Below, one piece after another: positions 8,387-16,947 of a stretch of DNA of 47,098 nt. The stretch's first letter is position 1. Each line of letters starts with the position of its first letter. The translations under genes were made by a program, and so were the position numbers. The notes beneath the pieces are model-generated. The model made no database searches, was not told the DNA's origin, and was given only the letters and a program-made list of their open reading frames with translations. This DNA is from Sulfuricurvum sp. (GTDB taxonomy: Bacteria; Campylobacterota; Campylobacteria; Campylobacterales; Sulfurimonadaceae): positions 27,703-74,800 of the forward strand of contig DYMK01000006.1 in assembly GCA_020721585.1 (NCBI GenBank), read 5' to 3'.

Positions 8387-9649
8387 TTATTCTTTGAGGC
8401 GTTGAATATTTGCTCCAAGGGCGCGTAATTTTTGTTCTAAATTCTCATAACCCCGATCAAGATGGTAGATACGGTGGACATTGGTCGTTCCCTCTGAAGC
8501 CATAGCGGCTAATACCAAGGCACTTGAAGCGCGTAGATCGGTTGCCATTACATCCGCACCAAACAAGGGTGTTCCCCCACTTACGGTTGCCGTATGACCA
8601 TTGAGCATAATGTCTGCTCCCAACCGTTGCAATTCACTCACGTGCATAAAACGGTTTTCAAAGAGACGCTCTTCGATGATGCTGGTTCCTTGGGCAAAAA
8701 TGGCTAAAGCTAAAAATTGCGCTTGCATATCGGTCGGAAACGCGGGGTATTCTTGGGTGATGATATGGACGTGCTTAAGCTCTTTGGCAGGGTGAAGGGT
8801 CATGGTGGTGTCAGTGACATCGATACGGCATCCCATTTGTTCGAGTTTGGCAGTGACTGCATTGAGATGGTCATGACGGACGTTTTCCAGCGTAACGGTT
8901 GAATTGGTAATGGCAGCCGCGCACAAATAAGTACCCGCTTCGATACGGTCAGGGATAATCTCGAAATCGACCATATCAATGGTTTTCCCTCCCGTTCCGA
9001 TGATGGTCAGTTCTGAACTTCCGATCCCTTGAATATCAATACCACTATCACGTAGAATTTCGCACAGTTGAACCACTTCAGGCTCTTTGGCACAGTTGGT
9101 CAAAACGGTTTTTCCATGCGCCAGTGCAGCCGCCATAACGATGTTGGCCGTACCCGTTACGGTGATTTTATCGAAGACAATGTGTGATCCTTGAAGTCCT
9201 TGGGGTGCGGATGCGTGGACGTATCCCGCATGGATGGTGATGATTGCTCCCATTTGTTCGAGCGCTTTAAGGTGCAAATCAATGGGGCGTTGACCAATGG
9301 CACACCCCCCCGGAAGGGAGACCTCACAGTGACCAAAACGGGCAAGGAGTGGCCCTAAAACGAGGATGGAAGCGCGCATGGTTTTGACAATGTCGTAGTT
9401 TGCCATGGTGTGATGGACGCTGGAAGTGTCCAGTGTTAACACATGATTTTCTAAGGTTTGGGTCGCACCCAAATTTTCGAGAAGCTTGAGCAACGTTTTA
9501 ATGTCGGCTACTTCGGGCGTATTGGTCAAGGTGACGGGATTGTGAGCCAAAAGGGTCAATGTAATGAGGGGAAGGGCAGCATTTTTAGCCCCTGAGATAG
9601 TGACCGTTCCACTAAGTTTGGTTGGGCCTTGAATTTGTAGATAGTCCAT
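8387..9649 (-). CDS. murA: UDP-N-acetylglucosamine 1-carboxyvinyltransferase
   Basis: Transfers enolpyruvate from PEP to UDP-GlcNAc, the first committed step of peptidoglycan synthesis, in the cytoplasm. The Lys-Asn pair of the active site is at 22-23 (SGAKNAALP), and the loop Cys that attacks PEP and is alkylated by fosfomycin is Cys116 in [15 protein letters not shown], so the enzyme should be fosfomycin-sensitive in principle. Two inside-out alpha/beta domains fit the 420-residue length (E. coli 419). ATG 9649 is preferred over GTG 9661 because a GGGGA sequence lies about five bases ahead of it. It is convergent with dnaE and divergent from the exonuclease gene. Confidence 0.96.
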   Translation of the reverse strand: MDYLQIQGPTKLSGTVTISGAKNAALPLITLTLLAHNPVTLTNTPEVADIKTLLKLLENLGATQTLENHVLTLDTSSVHHTMANYDIVKTMRASILVLGPLLARFGHCEVSLPGGCAIGQRPIDLHLKALEQMGAIITIHAGYVHASAPQGLQGSHIVFDKITVTGTANIVMAAALAHGKTVLTNCAKEPEVVQLCEILRDSGIDIQGIGSSELTIIGTGGKTIDMVDFEIIPDRIEAGTYLCAAAITNSTVTLENVRHDHLNAVTAKLEQMGCRIDVTDTTMTLHPAKELKHVHIITQEYPAFPTDMQAQFLALAIFAQGTSIIEERLFENRFMHVSELQRLGADIMLNGHTATVSGGTPLFGADVMATDLRASSALVLAAMASEGTTNVHRIYHLDRGYENLEQKLRALGANIQRLKE

Positions 9650-9737
9650 GAAAATCCCCACTGGTAAAAAAGTGCGCCATTATAAGGTAATGTTGTTGAA
9701 AGTGTTATAATTTTCAAAAAAGGGTAAGGGTTAAACA

Positions 9738-10439
9738 ATGGTGATTTTTTTGGATACCGAAACGACGGGATTGCAAAACGGTGATCGTATATGTGCTATT
9801 GGTTTTGTGGAGGAGGGAACATCCCATTATGAGGTGATTCATCCTCAGAAAAAAATTCCCCCCTCAGCCTCTGCTATTCACCATATCACCAATGAGATGG
9901 TTGCCGATGCCCCCGTTTTTAACGTATCCCAAAGTTACCATAAACTCCAAGCGTATAATCTTTGTGAGAACGTTTTGGTCTCCCACAATGCCCCTTTTGA
10001 TCTGACAATGTTGGAAAAAGAGGGGATTGTTTGGCAGGGAAAAGTGATCGATACCCTTAAATGTTCCAAAGCGTTGATGGAGGATTTAGAGGGGTATAGC
10101 TTGCAATTTTTGCGCTATGAAGTGCGATTGTATCGTCAGGAAAAAGACTATTTTGGGGAGTATGGGGTAGCCATTATGCCGCATCATCCTCTCAGTGACG
10201 CGCTTCATACCAAGATGATGTATGAGTATCTTTTGGATTTGACGGATGAAGCGCAATTGATTGCTTTATCGAATCAGCGGTTATTGCTCACACGTCTCCC
10301 CTTTGGAAAATACGCCAAAAAACGCCTTGAGACCATTGCCCTAAAAGACCCCCGTTATTTGCAGTGGATGGTGGAGAGTTTGGTCGATATGGATGAGGAT
10401 TTGCGCTACAGTATTGAGTACTACCTAAGAAGGTTATGA
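9738..10439 (+). CDS. DEDDh 3'-5' exonuclease, DnaQ/ExoX-like
   Basis: A 233-residue exonuclease with the DEDDh residues in place: D-x-E (LDTETTG, residues 6-8), a middle Asp in SHNAPFDLTML, and the final H-x4-D (HHPLSD). After the nuclease fold comes LPFGKYAKKRLETIALKDPRYLQWM, which resembles the ExoX C-terminal domain (PFGK...YLxW). It should degrade single-stranded DNA 3'-5' in repair, or act as a proofreader; an epsilon-subunit role for DnaE is the alternative, but the ExoX-like tail argues for repair. Its stop overlaps the convergent GGDEF-EAL gene by 6 bases. Confidence 0.8.
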   Translation: MVIFLDTETTGLQNGDRICAIGFVEEGTSHYEVIHPQKKIPPSASAIHHITNEMVADAPVFNVSQSYHKLQAYNLCENVLVSHNAPFDLTMLEKEGIVWQGKVIDTLKCSKALMEDLEGYSLQFLRYEVRLYRQEKDYFGEYGVAIMPHHPLSDALHTKMMYEYLLDLTDEAQLIALSNQRLLLTRLPFGKYAKKRLETIALKDPRYLQWMVESLVDMDEDLRYSIEYYLRRL

Positions 10440-12854
10440 ATGGTTTACAATAAATGTTTTAAACGCCTCTAAGGGGAGGGGTTTGGAGTAGTAATACCCT
10501 TGAATCTCATCGCACTGATGCTCTTTGAGAAAATTCAGTTGTGCTTGTGTCTCAACCCCTTCGGCGGTTAACGCGAGATTAAACGTTTTGGCTAAGGCGA
10601 TGATGGCATTGACTACCGCAACGCTCTCCGATGAAAACGGCAGATCATCGACAAACGATTTATCAATTTTGAGTCGGGTAATGGGGAGCTTACGCAAATA
10701 ACTTAGCGACGAGTACCCCGTCCCAAAATCGTCAATGGCAATATCGACCCCTTTGGTGCGTAACGCTTGGAGGGTATGCAGTGCTTTATGTTGTTCGGTC
10801 GCCAAATAGCTTTCGGTGATCTCTAATTCCAGTTGTTGGGAGGCAATCCCTGTGGTGGTAATAACATTTTCGAGGGTTTGCACCATATCGCTTTTGTGGA
10901 GTTGGAGACTTGAGACATTAACACTGATGTGTTTTAAGAGGTACCCCTCGTCCATCAAATGGACAAAGTCGTGACACGCTTGGTGTAAAATCCACTCTCC
11001 CAAGGGTATGATAAGTCCTGATTCTTCCGCAAGGGGGATAAAACGGTCAGGATAGACCATCCCAAGGGTGCTACTGTCCCACCGAATCAATGCTTCTGCC
11101 CCCATAATTTTACCCGTATAGGGGGAGACTTTGGGCTGATAGAGGAGGTAAAACTCATGTTTGGTTTCTATAGCGGTTTTGAGGGCATGGAGATGGTCGT
11201 TATGTTTTTGGAGATGGATAGCAAGATCGGTGGAAAAAAAGCTAAAGGTATTGCGCCCTTTGTTTTTGGATTGGTATAACGCCAAATCGGCATATTTGAT
11301 TAACGAGACAAGATTTTCCCCATCCTCGGGAAAGAGGGAAATACCGATGCTAGCGGTGATAAAAATGGTATTTTCTGCCAATTCAAACGGAGTATTAAAA
11401 AGATGGACAAGGGTTTTTGCCAAATTAAGAAGGGTAGAAATATCGAAAAAATCTTCGATTAAGAGGGTAAATTCATCCCCTCCCATACGCGCTAAGAGGT
11501 TTTTTTGAGGTAAGGCTTGGGTGAGTCGAAAGGCGACGTTTTGCAACAGTTCATCGCCAATATCATGCCCTAAGGTGTCATTAATCGCTTTAAAATCGTC
11601 CAAATCCAAAAAAATCACCGCAAGGGTGGTGTTATGGCGTTGCGCTAGGGTAATGGCGCGTTCCAAAGAGGCATAAAAAAGTCGTCGGTTGGCAAGTCCG
11701 GTGAGGGTATCGGTGTTGGAGAGGTGTTCGAGCTGGTGTTGCGACGCTTGGAGTGCTTTTTCCCGTTTATCAATGGTTTGTGCCAATGCGTTGAGTTCGT
11801 GTGAGAGGGTTTGAAACTCATCATTGGTATGCAATGCAGGGCTATGGGTATAGTCATGTTGATCGATTTTTTGGATTTGACGCATAAGGGTATCCAGGGG
11901 TTGGGCTAATGTATGGTTAAGGATATAATGTGAAACCGCTAAAGCAATAAAAGCGATGGTGATCACCAAAAGTAAAAAAGTTTGTCGATTTTCACGCAGT
12001 GTAGTATCTAAAAAATGGTTATTTAAGCGTGCTACCACATAAAAAGGGGTAGGTGTTGGCATAGCGATACTGCCAAGATAGGGTTGATCGGCACGGGGAG
12101 TTTGGAGCGTTGCAGGGTTATAGTGGGGATCATTACTCCCAAAAAGATTGACATCTCCCCCCTCAGCAAGGGAGCTAAAATAGGCACTTCCCATGGTATA
12201 GGCAAGGGTGATAGAGACCAAATTTTGGTGCGTTTTGGGGTCTTTGAACGATTGATTGGCTTGGATGGTGAGGGTATTGGCATGCGTTTTGTAGCTGATG
12301 GGTGCGTTTGAATGGGGTGGTGCGATTCGTGACACATAGGGCTTAGGGAGATAGGTCGTTTGGTTTTCATAACGGCTTAAGCAGATGGGCTTTCCATGGG
12401 TATACGAGATCACATTCAGCTCATACCCCTTGGGTGTTTTGGTCACGTATGCGATGGGATCGTGGTTGTGATCGTAGGCAACAATTTCGCTATTGAGGGA
12501 GAGTTTGACCCGATAAAGCAATTGTTGCGCAATCTTTTTTTTCTCTTCATCTAAGAGTATAGCAGGATAATTTTGGGTGTCTTGGTAGTTATTAATGAGT
12601 TCGATTGAGGCGATAAAAGATTCATCATCTTGGATAAACAAGACCCCCTCTCGTAACTCTTTTTTGATCAAAGCAACCCGTGTAGTAAAATGGTCAAGGG
12701 TATAGTTTATCCGCTGTTGGGCTTGTTCGCGGTATTTTTGCGCTAAAAACGTGTTAAAGTAGATTTGTAAAATGGTCACCGTCATTACGATAGAGACGAT
12801 CAGGAAAAACGAAAGTTTATTGGCGAGATTAAACGATTTTGGTCGATACAGCAT
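10434..12854 (-). CDS. Membrane GGDEF-EAL c-di-GMP synthase/phosphodiesterase
   Basis: 806 residues: TM1 (about 14-33), a large periplasmic sensor region (34-290), TM2 (291-312), HAMP, a GGDEF domain with intact GGDEF at 458-462, and an EAL domain with EAL at 587-589, NVSS, ELEITES, DDFGTGYSS (708 on), KIDKSF, AEGVET and QGYYYSKPL. All catalytic phosphodiesterase residues are present. The inhibitory RxxD I-site before GGDEF is absent (PQKN instead). It can therefore in principle both make and degrade c-di-GMP, with balance set by the periplasmic domain. Its ATG overlaps the stop of the upstream binding-protein gene as TAATG, so the two proteins are made together; the binding protein is the obvious candidate input. 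Confidence 0.93.
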   Translation of the reverse strand: MLYRPKSFNLANKLSFFLIVSIVMTVTILQIYFNTFLAQKYREQAQQRINYTLDHFTTRVALIKKELREGVLFIQDDESFIASIELINNYQDTQNYPAILLDEEKKKIAQQLLYRVKLSLNSEIVAYDHNHDPIAYVTKTPKGYELNVISYTHGKPICLSRYENQTTYLPKPYVSRIAPPHSNAPISYKTHANTLTIQANQSFKDPKTHQNLVSITLAYTMGSAYFSSLAEGGDVNLFGSNDPHYNPATLQTPRADQPYLGSIAMPTPTPFYVVARLNNHFLDTTLRENRQTFLLLVITIAFIALAVSHYILNHTLAQPLDTLMRQIQKIDQHDYTHSPALHTNDEFQTLSHELNALAQTIDKREKALQASQHQLEHLSNTDTLTGLANRRLFYASLERAITLAQRHNTTLAVIFLDLDDFKAINDTLGHDIGDELLQNVAFRLTQALPQKNLLARMGGDEFTLLIEDFFDISTLLNLAKTLVHLFNTPFELAENTIFITASIGISLFPEDGENLVSLIKYADLALYQSKNKGRNTFSFFSTDLAIHLQKHNDHLHALKTAIETKHEFYLLYQPKVSPYTGKIMGAEALIRWDSSTLGMVYPDRFIPLAEESGLIIPLGEWILHQACHDFVHLMDEGYLLKHISVNVSSLQLHKSDMVQTLENVITTTGIASQQLELEITESYLATEQHKALHTLQALRTKGVDIAIDDFGTGYSSLSYLRKLPITRLKIDKSFVDDLPFSSESVAVVNAIIALAKTFNLALTAEGVETQAQLNFLKEHQCDEIQGYYYSKPLPLEAFKTFIVNHS

Positions 12855-13771
12855 TAAAAAATCGCTTTTATCTGGCGCACATTGTGAGGGGTGATCAATT
12901 GAACGGGGATGCGTATCTCTTTGGGAACTTTTTTCCCCTTAAACAACCGTTCTGCCACCGCAACGCTTTGCACTCCCCCCAAAGGAAAGAGGATAGAGGC
13001 ACTTTGTGTCCCCTCGTGAATCGCTTTTTTGGCTTCGGAGGTGTAGTCGCATCCCACGGTAATTAACGATTGTGGAGGGATACCATGACGATTCAATACC
13101 AGCCTCGCACCGCTGAGCATGCTGTCACTTTCTGAAAAAATGGCATCTATTGGGGTAGGGGAAGCTAGCAATGGTTCCATGACATGGATGGTGTCGCTAC
13201 GGAGATAATTCCCCCTCCGTTTGATTACATGGATATGGGGATAATGGGCCATCTCTTCCCTAAATCCTTGGGTACGAAGACGGGTGACATCGGTATTGGC
13301 AAGCCCTTCTAAAAGGAGGACGACCCCTTTTCCTTTGAGCCGTTGGGCGATGTAGCGCGCCCCTAATTGCCCAATTTTTCGATTATCCGAATGGATAAAG
13401 GTAGTATAGTCCCCCCCTTGGATACCCCGATCCAAAATGAGAACCTTAATCCCTTGGTGATACGCCTTGGCAATGATGGGGACGACCGCTTTTTCATCAT
13501 TGGTACCGACGATGATAAGATCCACTTGGCAATCAATAAAATGGTTGATCTGATGAATGAGTAAGGCGGTTTCTCCGTGTGCATCGCTGGAAAGGAACGT
13601 CCAATTGGGATGGGTTGCTACGGCTTTTTGAACCTCGGCTACTTGGGCTTTGCGAAAATCATTTGCGAGGGTATCTTGGGCAAACGCGATGGTATACCTT
13701 TGAGCAGCGATGAGGGGAAAAGGGAGAAAAAAAAGGACTAAAAAAGTAATATTCAAAACGAAAAAGGGCAT
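12854..13771 (-). CDS. Periplasmic sugar-binding-type protein (Peripla_BP_4 family)
   Basis: 305 residues with a hydrophobic signal peptide (FLVLFFLPFPLIAA) and a type I periplasmic-binding fold of the ribose/LuxP kind: YTIAFAQDTLANDFRKAQ, DLIIVGTNDEKAVVP, KVLILDRGIQGGDYTTFIHSDNRKIG, DAIFSESDSMLSGA. The ligand is probably a sugar or sugar-like signal; it cannot be fixed from sequence. No ABC permease or ATPase gene is nearby. Instead the stop (TAA) shares a base with the ATG of the GGDEF-EAL gene (TAATG). This argues for a signalling co-receptor like LuxP with LuxQ rather than an uptake protein. A TACAAT -10-like box lies on the minus strand at 13805-13810. Confidence 0.85.
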   Translation of the reverse strand: MPFFVLNITFLVLFFLPFPLIAAQRYTIAFAQDTLANDFRKAQVAEVQKAVATHPNWTFLSSDAHGETALLIHQINHFIDCQVDLIIVGTNDEKAVVPIIAKAYHQGIKVLILDRGIQGGDYTTFIHSDNRKIGQLGARYIAQRLKGKGVVLLLEGLANTDVTRLRTQGFREEMAHYPHIHVIKRRGNYLRSDTIHVMEPLLASPTPIDAIFSESDSMLSGARLVLNRHGIPPQSLITVGCDYTSEAKKAIHEGTQSASILFPLGGVQSVAVAERLFKGKKVPKEIRIPVQLITPHNVRQIKAIF

Positions 13772-13804
13772 AAATAATCCAAAAAAAGTGAAATGATTGT
13801 TGTG

Positions 13805-13810
13805 TCATTG
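13805..13810 (-). promoter_or_regulatory. Predicted -10 box for the binding-protein/GGDEF-EAL operon
   Basis: TACAAT on the minus strand, 34 bases before the ATG of the binding-protein gene, in the divergent intergenic region of about 140 bases. Confidence 0.35.
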
Positions 13811-13877
13811 TAGCATATCGGAGATGGATTTGAATGAAGTAACAAAAAATACCTACGAGTTTGTTTCGCTTTCGTAC

Positions 13878-13883
13878 TATAAT
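13878..13883 (+). promoter_or_regulatory. Predicted -10 box for the phasin-like/UbiB operon
   Basis: TATAAT 27 bases before the ATG at 13911. It lies inside the longer frame that opens at 13797, which supports the downstream ATG as the real start. Confidence 0.55.
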
Positions 13884-13910
13884 TCAGAGATACAATCCAA
13901 AGGAGCGACA

Positions 13911-14165
13911 ATGTTAAAAGATTTGGTCTATGCAGGGATGGGCGGGGCGTTATTGCTCAAAGAAAAAATGGAAGAGGAGCGTAAAAAACTTCACGAACTT
14001 AGTGGTGTCAATGCCGCCGATCCCCAAGCATTTTTAGAAAGCCTCAAAGCTAAAGGGGAGGAAGAGGAAAATCGTCTCAAAGAGGAACTCAAAACGACCA
14101 TTAAAGAGGTGATTGAAGAATTGGGATTGGTGACTAAAAAAGATCTCGAAGCGTTTCGATTGTGA
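13911..14165 (+). CDS. Small phasin/UbiK-like helical protein
   Basis: 84 residues, chosen to start at ATG 13911 because a strong AAAGGAG lies just ahead and a TATAAT box lies between this ATG and the earlier in-frame start at 13797. The chain begins with a small apolar stretch (LVYAGMGGALLL), continues as a charged amphipathic helix (KEKMEEERKKLHEL), and ends with IEELGLVTKKDLEAFRL. That ending resembles the LGVxTRxEV / LVSREEFD element of phasins and the UbiK accessory factor. Its stop overlaps the UbiB-family GTG (GTGA). I infer a membrane- or lipid-associated partner of the UbiB-like protein; the family call is tentative. Confidence 0.65.
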   Translation: MLKDLVYAGMGGALLLKEKMEEERKKLHELSGVNAADPQAFLESLKAKGEEEENRLKEELKTTIKEVIEELGLVTKKDLEAFRL

Positions 14166-15691
14166 AATTTTTCTACTCTCCTCTCCGTCTTTGGCGGGTT
14201 TTTCGACTTTTGGTGTCGTTTTATCTCCTTATCAAAAAGCGGGAACGGTTTATGGGATTTACCCCCCTTTCTCCCGTGGAATTATCCCATACCATTACGG
14301 CATTGGGGAGCAGTTTTGTCAAATTGGCACAGGTTTTAGCCACCCGTAACGATTTTTTTGAACCCCCGTATCTGGAAGTACTCAAAAAAATGCACGATGA
14401 TATGCCCCAAATGCCCTTGGCGGATTTTGAGGTGGTATTTCATCGGGCGTTTCCCACCTCCCCTTTTACCCAGTTTGATCCAGACCCTATTGCCTCAGCG
14501 TCGATTGGGCAGGTGCATAGCGGATGGATAGACAAACGTCACGTCGCGGTAAAATTGCGACGGTTGGGAATCGAAAAACACGTTCGTGCGGACATTGCCA
14601 TTTTGAACCGTTTTAATGCCCTCTTTCGACCTCTTTTTTCCCATACGACCCGACACTCGATTGAATCGGTCATTGCAGAATTTTCGGTAATGATTATCCA
14701 AGAGTGCAGTATGACCCAAGAGTTGGGCAATTTAGAAAAATTTTCGACACTCTACGCCCAATCGGGGGTGATTTTCCCCCGATCGTATCGGGAGTATTGC
14801 AGTGATGATGCGTTGGTGATGAGCTATGAAGAGGGGTGGCGGTTTGATGATAAAGTTTCCATTGCCAAAAGTGGGATCGATATTGCCCCCTTGATCGATA
14901 AACTGGTACGCTTTTACACCGATCAGATGTTGGTTCAGGGTTACTTTCATGCCGATCCCCACCCGGGAAATTTATTGGTCTCTCCTAAGGGTGAGTTGAT
15001 TTTATTGGATTTTGGGATGGTCAAACGGGTTGCCAAACCGACCCGTATTGCCATTATCGAACTGTTGCAAGCTGCCAATGCACAGGATTACGAAGCCTAC
15101 ATTAGTGCTTCCAAACGGTTAGGGACGGTCGCGTATGATGCCCCTGTGGCAGAATTAGCCGAATTTACCCAGCGGATGTTTGAGATTTTTGCCAATGATG
15201 CCCTTGATAGCAGCAGTATGCAAGCGTTGGCATTTGCGGTGATGGAGCAAACCCGTAATTTACCGTTTAAACTTCCCCAAGAGGCGATCTATATTTTACG
15301 GGTGAGTGCCATCATTGAGGGGTTGGGGACGACGTATATCGAAAATTTTAATGGGATCAAAGACATTCTCCCCATTTTGCAAAAAAATATCCCCCGAGCA
15401 TTGGGGATAAAAGGGTCATTGACCGAAACAATTTACGATGAGTTAGTGGGATTGCCCAGTGATTTACGGGCATTACGGGAAATCCTTCGTCGTGCCAGTC
15501 GGGGGGAACTGGTCATAGAACTTTCTGGCTTACAATTAGAGAACATTGAAAAAAAATTCTCAAAGGGTTTACGCCCCATCGTGATGAGTGTGGGGTTAGG
15601 ATTAGGGGCGATGGGGGCATGGATGATGGGTTATCCTCCCTTAGCGTATCTTTTATTGGGGGGAGCGATCTTCCGTTTAGGGTATCGATAA
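14162..15691 (+). CDS. UbiB/ABC1/ADCK-family atypical kinase-like protein
   Basis: 509 residues with the family blocks in order: the signature helix at about 46-62, where the usual KxGQ reads K54-L-A-Q57; the Ala-rich nucleotide loop (ASASIGQVHSG); the conserved Lys in VAVKLRR; the catalytic block GYFHADPHPGNLLV; and the metal-binding DFG (LLDFGMVKR). The C-terminus has two hydrophobic segments that should anchor it in the inner membrane. Family members act as ATPases supporting isoprenoid-quinone synthesis. Campylobacterota use menaquinone made by the futalosine route, so the exact client is unclear here. It starts with GTG overlapping the previous stop. The Gly-to-Ala change in KxGQ is notable. 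Confidence 0.85.
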   Translation: MKFFYSPLRLWRVFRLLVSFYLLIKKRERFMGFTPLSPVELSHTITALGSSFVKLAQVLATRNDFFEPPYLEVLKKMHDDMPQMPLADFEVVFHRAFPTSPFTQFDPDPIASASIGQVHSGWIDKRHVAVKLRRLGIEKHVRADIAILNRFNALFRPLFSHTTRHSIESVIAEFSVMIIQECSMTQELGNLEKFSTLYAQSGVIFPRSYREYCSDDALVMSYEEGWRFDDKVSIAKSGIDIAPLIDKLVRFYTDQMLVQGYFHADPHPGNLLVSPKGELILLDFGMVKRVAKPTRIAIIELLQAANAQDYEAYISASKRLGTVAYDAPVAELAEFTQRMFEIFANDALDSSSMQALAFAVMEQTRNLPFKLPQEAIYILRVSAIIEGLGTTYIENFNGIKDILPILQKNIPRALGIKGSLTETIYDELVGLPSDLRALREILRRASRGELVIELSGLQLENIEKKFSKGLRPIVMSVGLGLGAMGAWMMGYPPLAYLLLGGAIFRLGYR

Positions 15692-15704
15692 CAAGGAGCA
15701 TAAG

Positions 15705-16562
15705 ATGAACATAGCCATCAGTGGAAGCAGTGGATTTGTGGGTAGTGCATTAACAGAATTTTTGACGCACCAAGGGCATACGATCCTCCCTTTGCGGATT
15801 CGTCCAACGACCTCAATTGAGGAGATACACGCGGTTTTAGAAAAAAGCGAGGTGGTCATTAACCTCTCAGGGGCGAGTATACTGGGGCGATGGAGCGAGA
15901 AATATAAAAAAATACTGCGTCACAGTCGTCTGGATACCACCCAAAAAATTGTCGATGCGTTGAGGATGATGTCCCATCCCCCCCACACGTTTATCAATGC
16001 TTCGGCAGTGGGGATTTACGATTCGATCCATCACCACACCGAAGACTCTATCGAATTTGCCGATGATTTTTTAGCGACCTTGGTGCAGGAGTGGGAAGGG
16101 TGTGCATTGCGTGCGCAATCCTCCCAAACACGCGTGTGTTGCACCCGTTTTGGGGTCGTGTATGGCAAAGGTGGGGGGGCGATGGCAAAAATGCTCCCGC
16201 CATTTCGTTGGGGATTAGGGGGGAAAATGGGGAGCGCAGATCAGATGGTCTCGTGGGTGCATATCGATGATTTGGTGCGTATTTATGACCGTATACTCCA
16301 CACTCCTTCGCTTCAAGGGATTATTAATGTGACCGCACCCCATCCATTGACCAACCGTGACCAAACCGCTATCATGGGTCAATTGCTCCATCGTCCTACG
16401 TTCTGTACGATTCCTTCATGGGTGGTAAAAGCCCTTTTTGGCGAGGGGTCATCGGTGATGTTGGAGAGTAAAACGGTTACCTCAGCCGTATTGGAAGAAA
16501 TGGGATTTGTCTTTACCTATCCAACGTTTGAAAAGGCGTTTGGTGCCATTATCGCTTCTTGA
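15705..16562 (+). CDS. TIGR01777-family NAD(P)-dependent epimerase-like protein
   Basis: 285 residues of the extended short-chain dehydrogenase fold: the Rossmann motif ISGSSGFVGSALTEFL at the N-terminus, VVINLSGASILG, FINASAVGIYD (Ser and Tyr in the catalytic neighbourhood) and RFGVVYGKGGGAMAKMLPPF, then the YfcH-type tail with WVHIDDLVRIYDRIL. The family is close to E. coli YfcH and plant/cyanobacterial SulA. Its substrate is not known; a nucleotide-sugar or envelope-related role is only inferred. It starts 13 bases after the UbiB-like gene with AAGGAG upstream, so it probably belongs to the same operon. Confidence 0.85.
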   Translation: MNIAISGSSGFVGSALTEFLTHQGHTILPLRIRPTTSIEEIHAVLEKSEVVINLSGASILGRWSEKYKKILRHSRLDTTQKIVDALRMMSHPPHTFINASAVGIYDSIHHHTEDSIEFADDFLATLVQEWEGCALRAQSSQTRVCCTRFGVVYGKGGGAMAKMLPPFRWGLGGKMGSADQMVSWVHIDDLVRIYDRILHTPSLQGIINVTAPHPLTNRDQTAIMGQLLHRPTFCTIPSWVVKALFGEGSSVMLESKTVTSAVLEEMGFVFTYPTFEKAFGAIIAS

Positions 16563-16573
16563 ATAAACTATGT

Positions 16574-16579
16574 TAAAAT
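16574..16579 (+). promoter_or_regulatory. Possible -10 box upstream of the small unknown gene
   Basis: TAAAAT, 29 bases ahead of the ATG at 16609, in the 46-base gap after the epimerase gene. It may allow separate transcription of the following genes. Confidence 0.3.
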
Positions 16580-16608
16580 GGCACCAAAAGTACCCAAGGT
16601 GAGTTCCC

Positions 16609-16947
16609 ATGAAAATAGCCATTGCGTGTCAATCTCTTGTGTTGCAACGGGCATTGGAGCTTTTTTTAGCGCAACACCTAGCAACGCACGAGGAATGCGA
16701 TATGGTCATACTCGATACGATGGGAACCAACGAGAACGCATTGAACGTTTTTTGGATCACCTCCGATGAGAGGAGTGATCTGCGCGTACCCTTTTCCCAA
16801 GAACAATTGCTCCATGCACTTCACACAAAAATCGCACGTTTACAAAGTGATCCCTTTGAGCGATTGCAAGCGCGTCTTATCGCCTTAACAACCCAATATC
16901 AAACCAATCTTCTCAAAATCCTACAGGAATTTCATGAACAACACTAG
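16609..16947 (+). CDS. Small unknown protein, receiver-like N-terminus
   Basis: 112 residues, ATG with AAGGTGAG about eight bases upstream, and a 14-base overlap with rsmD, so it is likely to be translated. The first half (MKIAIACQSLVLQRALELFL..., DMVILDT) follows the alternating hydrophobic pattern of a response-regulator receiver strand and ends in an Asp-containing strand, but the conserved acidic pair and Lys are missing. The second half is an amphipathic helix pair (HALHTKIARLQSDPFERLQARLIALTTQY cut around 75-100), suggestive of dimerisation. I do not recognise it and assign no function. Confidence 0.65.
   Translation: MKIAIACQSLVLQRALELFLAQHLATHEECDMVILDTMGTNENALNVFWITSDERSDLRVPFSQEQLLHALHTKIARLQSDPFERLQARLIALTTQYQTNLLKILQEFHEQH

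Noticed and set aside
13797-13910. Longer N-terminus for the phasin-like protein
   Set aside because: A TATAAT box and a strong AAAGGAG point to the ATG at 13911; the added residues have no supporting ribosome-binding site.
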